This document shows, one piece after another, positions 57,299-64,000 of a stretch of 64,000 nucleotides of DNA. A model generated the notes under the pieces. It worked only from the letters and a program-made list of their open reading frames with translations, made no database searches and was not told the origin of the DNA. The translations under genes were made by a program, and so were the position numbers. Positions within the stretch are counted from its first letter, which is position 1, and every line of letters starts with the position of its first letter. Source of the DNA: Candidatus Acidiferrum typicum (GTDB lineage: Bacteria; Acidobacteriota; Terriglobia; Acidiferrales; UBA7541); assembly GCA_002478115.1 (NCBI GenBank), contig DLMH01000014.1, positions 42,904 to 106,903 on the forward strand, written 5' to 3'.

Positions 57299-60200
57299 AT
57301 GATACGATCAAAAGTCAGTATGGGAATTTTGTGGGCGATATTGGCGCTGGCGCTGCATGTGTTGCCGGGAGTGGTGGGACCGGCGCAGGGGCAGGGCTCG
57401 CGCAAAGACGACATTGTGTTCAACACGCGTGGGGTGCCGCTGGCTGGTGCCACGGTACGAGTGTGCGCGATGCCGGCGAGCGGGCAGCCGTGTACGCCAC
57501 TCGCGCTCATTTACTCCGACCCGCTTCTCACGCAAGCGCTTGCGAATCCCACGGCCACAGATGGCATGGGGAACTACACTTTTTACGCCGCGCCAGGGAA
57601 GTACGAGGTCGAGATCTCCGGCCCCGGAATCACCACCAAGCAATTGCCCAACGTGATTCTGCCGAGCGATCCCTCCTCGCCAACATTCAGCAGCCTTTCT
57701 TCAACGGGCGCGATCAACGCGTTTACCTTGAGCCTTACCGGCAACCTGACGGTGAATGGCAGCACTACAGTGGCCGGAAATATGGCCAGCGGCACGCTGA
57801 GCCTCTCGAATCAAAGCACGGCGCCAGGGACGCCGGGCGCTGGCTCCGTGAATTTGTACACGAAAACGGCGGACAAGCGTCTGTACTACAAAGATGATAC
57901 CGGCGTGGAAGTGGGTCCGATTGCAAGCGGCAGCGGCGCGCAGACGAATACGCCGAACACGTTCACGGCGCCACAGAACATTGACGCGGACTTCCACACC
58001 AAGGGGCCGAATCCCTGGTACGACCTGTCGCGGTGGGGCTGGTACACCAATCCGACGTATTACCACACCGGGACGACGGGCACGATGGGGGCCTCATCCG
58101 CGACGCTGACGCTGGCCTCGGCGCTGGACTTCGCCAACGGGCAAGGGCTGGTGATTCTTGGCGCTGGGCCGACACCCACGATTGCAACGCCCACGAGCGT
58201 GACGGCGGCGGCAGTGGGGGCGACCGGGTCGACGACGTATTACTACTGCATCGTGGATGAGGATTACTTGAACGGGCGCACCGCCTGCAGCGCGGCGGGA
58301 AGCGTGGCAAACGCGGTAGCAACGCTGGGGATTCAGACCAATACGCTTTCGGGAAGTCCGGCCTGTGCGCGGGCTTCCGGCGTGGTCACCTGCACGACCA
58401 GCGCGGCGCACAACTTCATCAACGCATCACAGATTGAGATTCAGAACGGGACCACCGGCGACCACAGCTTTGAAGGCGCGTTCACGCTGACTTCGGCATC
58501 GGGCAGCACGTTCACGTTCAACCAATACGGCGTGGCGGATTCCAGCGGCACGGTAACGGGCGGCAACGCTCGCGTGGTGGGACAAGTTGCGGTGAAGTGG
58601 CAAGCGCCAACAGCCTACACCGTCCTGAAGCACCTCGTTTATCGCTGCACGGGCGCTTGCGCACTGCCGGGGAACGCGGCCAACTACAATCTTGTGGGCG
58701 TGGCGCAAGGGCAGGACAGCTATTTCCTCGACCGTGGTTATACGATGAGCACGGCAAACCTGGACAACGGCGACGCTCCGCAGACGGCTCCCACAACAAC
58801 ATCAAATGGTTGGCTATCAACTTCCATCGTCTCGGGCGCAGGGACCACCACGCTGACCCTAGCGGCATCGTCCACCAACGCTGTCGCAGGCGGCAAAGTC
58901 GTGCATGACAACTGGCCCGTGATTGCAGCAGCGTGCGCGGCGATTCCGGCGAACACGGGTGCGCCTATCCTGTTTGCTCCCGCAACGCCGGGAGCCGGGG
59001 CGTACAACTATGCGCCATTCTCCTCTTTTGGAAGCTTCGGCGGGGGCGTGAGTTCGCCAGCTTTCAAGAACTGCCCCGGTGGAACGGAGATTGATTTTCA
59101 GAGCATGCTTTATCTGAACGCGCCCATACAGCTTGGGCGTAACATCACGATGCGCGGCGGGTCGGGAGGCCAAATATCCGCTGGGTCCGGTTACTTCGAG
59201 GCCCCTACCACGCTCGTGAGCGGCACTGCCTACCCGATGTTCTACATTAATGGGCAAACTTCCACCAACGATTTCCTGGCCAATTTCAAGATTTCCTGCA
59301 ATCAGAATTATCAGACTTGTCTCTACGAGGACCAGTCATCCAGCGGCGATGGCCCCACCGATTTCCGGTACGACGATGTGTACCTCGTCAACACCAACGG
59401 ATACTCCAACGTCTATGTGGCCAAGTCGGGTTTCGGACGGTTCTGGACACGCGGCGGCTGGTTCACCAGCGCGAATGACTTTAGCTCGCCAACGGCGGCG
59501 CTCTTCACGACTAACTGCGGCACCGGGCAACCTGTTCCGTTGCTTCCCCCTATCGGCTACACCAACTACACTTCAATCTACGGTGGATTGTTGATTGACG
59601 GATGCGGCGTGACCAGCCTCGCTTTCAACCACTGGAGTTTTACGGAACTTCTCGTGGAAAACGGCTACATTCCCGCCATCCGTGTCAACAATCCTTCTTA
59701 TGGAGCAGGCTTCACCGTCACAGCTTTTACCTATGCGGACATGCTCGGCGGATATGCCACGCCTCTCATTGATCTGACAAACGCCCCAGGCAGCGGCATT
59801 CAAATAAACGGCGCAGGCTGTGCGAACAGCTACGCGGCTCTTTTTGAAGTTGGGACCAGCAGCTATTACCCCGGCCTGCAAGTTAGCGGACTGGGCTGCT
59901 CCTATCTTGGCGCAAACAACGGGACGGTGAACTATAACGGCGGCGTTACTGGTGGCCTCAGCGACCAATTGAGCTGGAACACGCGCTTGCAAAAGACCTC
60001 GCACGTTGCCTATCAGATGGGCATCCCCGCAGCGCCGCAGAGTTGTGTCGTAAGCGCGGGCGGTGCAACGTGGGTAGGGCCGCATGTTTACCAGTTTACG
60101 GCGGTTGACGCAGACGGAAATGAAACGACGGTAGGGCCGTCCATCTCGGCAACGACGACGACTGGCAATCAGACCGTTACCTGCACCGCTCCATCCTCCT

Positions 60201-60769
60201 TCCCTGCGGGTGCAGCGGGTTTGGACCTTTACCGCGACAGCGGAATGGTTAACGCGGCTGTTGTAGCCTGCAATATTCCGCAAGTCACTGTGCCCGGCGG
60301 CACCGTTGTGGACAACTACGGGTATGAGTGCAGCGGCAACACACCTTATCTGAACCAGGCAGGGTCTTCGCTGCTTTCCTCGGGCGGTCTATCCACCTAC
60401 AAACTCCATCTGGGCAGTGAAGCCCTCACGGCTTCTCCTCGCGGCGAGCAAAACATCTTCCTTCCCGGTGCGCTTACTTCGACGTGGACAGGCTCGACGT
60501 GGACGCCGGACAAAGCAGTGACGGCGACCCGCATGCAGGTGCAGGCGAAGACGGCACCCACTGGATGCACGACCAACGCGGTGGTGCGTCTCACGGATGG
60601 CACTACCCCCATCAACATAACGATCTCCGGGTCGGGCAACGATTCCGGCATGATCGCGCAGAACTACGCGGCTGGGACGCCGTTGACGCTCAGCGTGCAG
60701 ACGGCCGCGGCGGGTTGCACAACGTCTCCCGCAGACGCGAATGTGACCATCCAGTATCGCATGCAGTAG
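57299..60769 (+). CDS. Very long secreted-type fibre protein with signal peptide
   Basis: 1156 residues from the ATG at 57299. The first 32 residues form an export signal (KVSMGILWAILALALHVLPG, AQG cleavage), unusual for a phage fibre. A carboxypeptidase-regulatory-like beta domain follows (NTRGVPLAGATVRVCAMPAS, YTFYAAPGKYEVEISGPGI), then a Gly/Ser/Thr-rich beta-helix-like body, a module TTSAAHNFINASQIEIQNGT and a region with SCNQNYQTCLYEDQS. It may be a surface-exposed adhesin or a receptor-binding fibre exported before assembly. The C-terminus is Ig-like. Confidence 0.7.
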   Translation: MIRSKVSMGILWAILALALHVLPGVVGPAQGQGSRKDDIVFNTRGVPLAGATVRVCAMPASGQPCTPLALIYSDPLLTQALANPTATDGMGNYTFYAAPGKYEVEISGPGITTKQLPNVILPSDPSSPTFSSLSSTGAINAFTLSLTGNLTVNGSTTVAGNMASGTLSLSNQSTAPGTPGAGSVNLYTKTADKRLYYKDDTGVEVGPIASGSGAQTNTPNTFTAPQNIDADFHTKGPNPWYDLSRWGWYTNPTYYHTGTTGTMGASSATLTLASALDFANGQGLVILGAGPTPTIATPTSVTAAAVGATGSTTYYYCIVDEDYLNGRTACSAAGSVANAVATLGIQTNTLSGSPACARASGVVTCTTSAAHNFINASQIEIQNGTTGDHSFEGAFTLTSASGSTFTFNQYGVADSSGTVTGGNARVVGQVAVKWQAPTAYTVLKHLVYRCTGACALPGNAANYNLVGVAQGQDSYFLDRGYTMSTANLDNGDAPQTAPTTTSNGWLSTSIVSGAGTTTLTLAASSTNAVAGGKVVHDNWPVIAAACAAIPANTGAPILFAPATPGAGAYNYAPFSSFGSFGGGVSSPAFKNCPGGTEIDFQSMLYLNAPIQLGRNITMRGGSGGQISAGSGYFEAPTTLVSGTAYPMFYINGQTSTNDFLANFKISCNQNYQTCLYEDQSSSGDGPTDFRYDDVYLVNTNGYSNVYVAKSGFGRFWTRGGWFTSANDFSSPTAALFTTNCGTGQPVPLLPPIGYTNYTSIYGGLLIDGCGVTSLAFNHWSFTELLVENGYIPAIRVNNPSYGAGFTVTAFTYADMLGGYATPLIDLTNAPGSGIQINGAGCANSYAALFEVGTSSYYPGLQVSGLGCSYLGANNGTVNYNGGVTGGLSDQLSWNTRLQKTSHVAYQMGIPAAPQSCVVSAGGATWVGPHVYQFTAVDADGNETTVGPSISATTTTGNQTVTCTAPSSFPAGAAGLDLYRDSGMVNAAVVACNIPQVTVPGGTVVDNYGYECSGNTPYLNQAGSSLLSSGGLSTYKLHLGSEALTASPRGEQNIFLPGALTSTWTGSTWTPDKAVTATRMQVQAKTAPTGCTTNAVVRLTDGTTPINITISGSGNDSGMIAQNYAAGTPLTLSVQTAAAGCTTSPADANVTIQYRMQ

Positions 60770-60846
60770 AAACGGCTTCCCGGAACGCCAAACGCGGGAT
60801 TACCCTCCCCGGGCTTCAGAATTCACGAAAATAATTTGAGGACAAC

Positions 60847-61485
60847 ATGAACACGCAGAACGATGTCGTTGCGTTGGTGAATATCTCCACGCAAAAGTGG
60901 CCGCCGCGCCACCGCACCTATTTTGGCTCGCTGGAGATCCGCACCCCGGAGCCCGGGGAGGCTTTCGCGATTACGCCGATACATGCCTGCAAAGGCATCA
61001 TGGACCTGGGAGACAAGCGCACCATGGAATTTCCCATCACCGCGCGGGAGATCGCCGATGACTTGGTACGGGAGATCAATGGCGATTCAGGCGAGGGAAG
61101 CTTTCACGGCGTGTTTGTGGCGGCAGGGCCGATGCCGACGGAAGCGGAGTTAGCGGAAGCGCACAGGAAGCTGGACGCGTTTCACCGGCGATTGGTGGAC
61201 GCGGCGGACCTGGAGTGGGAACGTTCGCACAATCCGATGTTCATCACGGACTTGGAAAGGCGCGCGGCACGGGAATTGAAGCAGGATAAGCCGTGGTTGT
61301 ATGACCCGAAGCCCCAGGCGGAATGCCCCGCGTGCGGCGAAAAGATCAAGGCGGGCGTGGCAGTGTGCCGCTCCTGCCGGGCAATTCTGAACCGGGAGAA
61401 GGCAGCGGAGTTTGGGTTGGTGCCGAGAGTCACGGAGACACCGCTGGACTTAATGAAGCTGAGAGAAAAGGGAAGCGCGAAATAA
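60847..61485 (+). CDS. Phage protein with C-terminal zinc ribbon
   Basis: 212 residues. Helical and acidic N-terminal part, with KAFHRRLVDAADLEW-like helix (RKLDAFHRRLVDAADLEWER), then a double Cys pair (ECPACGEKIKAGVAVCRSC) forming a zinc ribbon near residue 160. No family recognised. Between fibre and the DUF5678-protease pair. Confidence 0.65.
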   Translation: MNTQNDVVALVNISTQKWPPRHRTYFGSLEIRTPEPGEAFAITPIHACKGIMDLGDKRTMEFPITAREIADDLVREINGDSGEGSFHGVFVAAGPMPTEAELAEAHRKLDAFHRRLVDAADLEWERSHNPMFITDLERRAARELKQDKPWLYDPKPQAECPACGEKIKAGVAVCRSCRAILNREKAAEFGLVPRVTETPLDLMKLREKGSAK

Positions 61486-61700
61486 GAAGCGCGGCGAAGA
61501 TTCACCGCTCGATAAATGCAACGTGCACTGGGCAAGCCTGAGAAGCAAATTCAGCATAGCAGATGTCCGCTGTCACGGTTTTAGCGTGTCAAGAACAAAA
61601 TGTGTGGTCATGCACCTGTTGATGCCTCAGAATGGTAGAATAAGAGGTGCCCAGGAGGGCCATCAGCGTAGGACGATGGGGCTCAAAAGAGGTGAGGCTT

Positions 61701-61976
61701 ATGTCGCCTTTGGAAAAAGAACGTAAGTATATGGATTCTCATAAGGATGAGCTGCTCAAGCAGTACGGGGGGAAAATCCTCGTCATCAGCGGGGAGCAAG
61801 TCACTGGTGCGTTTGACACGATGGAAGAGGCGTTACAGGGTGCCGTAACGCAGCACGGTTTGAACAACGTTCTCATTAGGAGACCTTCTGAAGCACAGAT
61901 CGAATTCTGCGCGCCGGCTCTAACATTGGGGATTCTGAATGCCAATTCTACACGCCCAGATAACAGCACAAGGTAA
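61701..61976 (+). CDS. DUF5678-like protein
   Basis: 91 residues from the ATG at 61701 (GAGGTGAGG upstream). The pattern DELLKQYGGKILVISGEQVT, GAFDTMEEALQGAVTQHGLN matches the DUF5678 group, small proteins encoded next to retropepsin-like proteases. Overlaps the protease gene by 38 bases, indicating coupled expression. Partner relation is known from context only. Confidence 0.7.
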   Translation: MSPLEKERKYMDSHKDELLKQYGGKILVISGEQVTGAFDTMEEALQGAVTQHGLNNVLIRRPSEAQIEFCAPALTLGILNANSTRPDNSTR

Positions 61977-62418
61977 AGCGCCTGACGGTAAGACAGTCGA
62001 TGTGCATCCCGCGATAGCACTTCGGATGCGTGGCCCCGTGATGCAGGTGACGGTCACAATTGAAGAAAATGCGGGCAAGGCATTGCTTAGCCAAGGTAAG
62101 GCCCTTCCGACACCCAAGACAGGTTTAGCATTGATAGATACGGGCGCATCGAATACGTGCATAGACGAGCAAGCGGCGAAGGAATTGGGTCTCCCGGTGA
62201 TTGACGTTGCCACGATGCTGTCGGCAACCCATGAGAAAGTTCCTTGTAATATATACCCCGTACTGATCAGGGCTCCGTTAGTAGATTTGAATTCACCGTG
62301 GACGATGGGAGCAGCCTTGGCGGCCCATGGTTTATTGGTGCTCATCGGGCGTGATGTTCTCCAACGCTGCAATCTCTTCTACAACGGGCCAATAGGCCAG
62401 TTCACTTTATCCCTATAG
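61939..62418 (+). CDS. Retropepsin-like aspartic protease
   Basis: 159 residues. Catalytic motif ALIDTGASNTCID (Asp-Thr-Gly) with a hydrophobic-hydrophobic-Gly segment further on (LVLIGRDVLQRC) fits a single-domain retropepsin that dimerises to form its active site. Retropepsin-like genes recur with DUF5678 genes in bacteria, but their function is not established. Its place inside a phage tail operon is unusual. Confidence 0.75.
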   Translation: MPILHAQITAQGKAPDGKTVDVHPAIALRMRGPVMQVTVTIEENAGKALLSQGKALPTPKTGLALIDTGASNTCIDEQAAKELGLPVIDVATMLSATHEKVPCNIYPVLIRAPLVDLNSPWTMGAALAAHGLLVLIGRDVLQRCNLFYNGPIGQFTLSL

Positions 62419-62654
62419 GGCGCTTCTTCGTTTTTCTCCATCTAGCGCTGGCAGCCTTTTTGGTTGTTTTCTGTCGTCCATTGTCTGCCAGTGTCTCCAA
62501 ACAGCGTTTCGCTCCGATTTTGCGACCCCTATGAGACTGGGCGAGTGGAGGTAGGAAAGGCGGCTGGCTTTGCTCTCCCCAAGTTCAGTGTGGAGAAACG
62601 GCTGCTCCGCGAGATCTGTTGCAGAAAGAACTTTGTTTGCTACTCGTTAGACCG

Positions 62655-62687
62655 TAAGAGCGGCAGCAAGGCTGCCGCACTCCAAAA
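62655..62687 (+). repeat. GC-hairpin repeat before the last tail gene
   Basis: 'taagagcggcagcaaggctgccgcactccaaaa' in which gcggcagc pairs with gctgccgc. Nine bases before the ATG at 62697. Confidence 0.75.
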
Positions 62688-62696
62688 GAAGAACAT

Positions 62697-64000
62697 ATGT
62701 CCACGATTGGATCATTGGACGCACCGATTGAGATTTTTGGCGGGCTGGTCAGCGACATGTCTCCGGCCGATCTGCCGCATGGGGTGTCGCCGGATTGTCA
62801 GGACGTTGTCTTCAGCAACGGCGGCGTGATGACACGACCCGGACTCCAGGCGCTCTTTGGGCCGCTGGCGGGGAACCCGACGGTGAATTACGTAAAGACG
62901 TATACGACACCGAACGAAACGCTGCGAACGATGGCACTCGATGGCGCTGGGAATTTGTATAAGGAGATCACGGAGGGAACGCTGACACAGATCGCGGGCG
63001 GCCTGGCGGCGAACGCATACGCCAATTCGACGACGTTGTTCGGCAGGGAATATCTGGCGATCAGCGACGGGATGACCGGGAACGACTTGCCGCGGCAATA
63101 CGACGACACGAATTTCGATCGCGTGAGCCAGGGCGGACCAGGCGCTGGGCCAACGGTGGTGGATGAAAACGTAATTGTGGGCATCGTGGCCAGCCCCAAT
63201 GGCGCGACGCAGCCTGCCGCGGTGGCGATTGCGGCGAGCCCCAATGGGGCGACGCAAAACGGCTACCTGGTAACCATTACGACGAGCGCGCCGCATGGAT
63301 TCTCCACGGGACAATTCGTCACAGTGGCGGGTGTGGGCGTGGCGGGATACAACGGCACGTTTGCGGTGGTGTCTGTGCCGAGCTCGACGCAATTTACCTA
63401 CATTGCGGGGGCTGCCGGGCTGCCAAGTTCCGGCGGCGGCACGGCGGCTTCCGCAACGGTCACAGTTCAAACGAGCGCGGCGCATGGCTTGTCCGCGGGA
63501 CAACTTGTGACGATTGCCGGCGTGGGTGTGAGCGGGTACAACGGCACATTCGCGATCGCAACTGTTCCCGACTCGACCCATTTCACCTATGGCGCCACCG
63601 CGGGTGGCCTTGCGGCTTCCGGCGGGGGCACGGCGGCCGCGGCTGGGAATGTTGCCATGGGCGCGCACCAGGTGTGCGTGATGTTCCAGACGCATCAGGG
63701 CTATCTAACGAAACCGGGGCCGGCGACGAGCTGGACGGCGAGCGGCGGAAAGCGCGCCGTGGTAACGAATATCCCGACGGGGCCGAGCAATGTGGTGGCG
63801 CGCATCTTGTGCTTCACGGGGGCTGGTGGCGCCAGCTTTTTCTATGTGGGCGGAGGCGGAACGCTGTTCACCGGAAACATGGTGATCAGTGACAACACCA
63901 CGACATCGCTGGCAGTGGATTTCTCGGATCCGATTCTTCTGGCGGGGACGAACGTGGATGACATGTTCCGGCTCATAGAGCTTGGCGATTGCGCCGGGGT
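62697..64000 (+). CDS. Phage tail protein with tandem modules, runs off the window
   Basis: 434 codons without a stop; the gene continues past the end. ATG 62697. N-terminal SDMSPADLPHGVSPDCQDVV, then a beta domain, and from about residue 195 two tandem copies of a module of about 55 residues (HGFSTGQFVTVAGVGVAGYN and HGLSAGQLVTIAGVGVSGYN). The module resembles one in the fibre protein. These repeats are typical of tail fibres or spikes. Confidence 0.75.
   Translation, partial: MSTIGSLDAPIEIFGGLVSDMSPADLPHGVSPDCQDVVFSNGGVMTRPGLQALFGPLAGNPTVNYVKTYTTPNETLRTMALDGAGNLYKEITEGTLTQIAGGLAANAYANSTTLFGREYLAISDGMTGNDLPRQYDDTNFDRVSQGGPGAGPTVVDENVIVGIVASPNGATQPAAVAIAASPNGATQNGYLVTITTSAPHGFSTGQFVTVAGVGVAGYNGTFAVVSVPSSTQFTYIAGAAGLPSSGGGTAASATVTVQTSAAHGLSAGQLVTIAGVGVSGYNGTFAIATVPDSTHFTYGATAGGLAASGGGTAAAAGNVAMGAHQVCVMFQTHQGYLTKPGPATSWTASGGKRAVVTNIPTGPSNVVARILCFTGAGGASFFYVGGGGTLFTGNMVISDNTTTSLAVDFSDPILLAGTNVDDMFRLIELGDCAG

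Noticed and set aside
1..64000. tRNA or rRNA genes, insertion sequences and integrases
   Set aside because: Reading both strands by eye showed no clear T-loop/anticodon arrangement, transposase motif (DDE or tyrosine recombinase) or rRNA segment; small tRNAs could be missed without a scan.

Overview
The window reads as a high-GC Gram-negative chromosome, most likely Acidobacteriota (class Terriglobia or a close relative). The placement rests on overall character only: a Tol-Pal cluster whose Pal carries an Ig-like domain, PadR-linked membrane genes, a KaiBC-histidine kinase operon, YpdA, IPT/Ig lipoproteins and a very high density of small dispersed repeats. No rRNA or tRNA was seen that could fix the taxonomy.

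Layout. 1-4208 (+) is the distal part of a type IV pilus or related secretion operon (PilB/GspE C-terminus, PilM, PilN, PilO, a PilP-like protein and a Gly/Ser/Phe-rich pseudopilin). 4756-8000 (-) carries a lytic transglycosylase overlapping a HAD phosphatase gene, then a secreted GH32 beta-fructosidase. 8133-15441 holds an AlaX-type editing protein, a small membrane protein with a decayed neighbour, a large Ig/IPT lipoprotein, a secreted protein, a zinc alcohol dehydrogenase, a PadR regulator with its membrane partner, and an MmcQ/YjbR protein. 15574-22114 (-) runs tolQ, tolR, a TolA/TonB-like gene, tolB, pal, cpoB and then ssb. 22320-31157 holds an orphan XRE antitoxin-like gene, miaB, a DUF151 nuclease, MoaD/ThiS plus a BNR-repeat protein, a MATE transporter, a PilZ protein and parAB. 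31869-36358 is a circadian-type signalling operon: kaiC, a truncated kaiB, a full kaiB, a sensor kinase interrupted by an in-frame amber codon, and a response regulator. ypdA and an isolated nuoI follow.

From about 38.2 kb onward the DNA is phage-derived. A left piece (38.5-41.1 kb) has a divergent pair of small genes around an AT-rich palindrome, a sigma/HTH-like protein, and a cluster of a candidate BECR-fold RNase toxin, a Cys-rich protein and MazF. Host-type genes (MOSC, two GYD) on the opposite strand follow. A strong promoter with an immediate terminator then precedes the morphogenesis module (43.7 kb to the window end): small decoration-like and zinc-ribbon proteins, holin-like proteins, large terminase, portal, scaffold-like protein, major capsid protein, adaptor, a very long fibre with a signal peptide, a DUF5678-retropepsin pair and a tail protein running off the end. 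No integrase is visible.

The most striking feature is a set of at least seven families of short palindromic or tandem repeats. They occupy intergenic gaps and also sit inside open reading frames: several places in the portal gene, two in terminase, one in the scaffold gene and the 5' end of miaB. The frames stay open, and some families are read in the same frame in unrelated proteins. This resembles the in-frame palindromic elements known from Rickettsia and suggests the phage region is an old, possibly domesticated resident.
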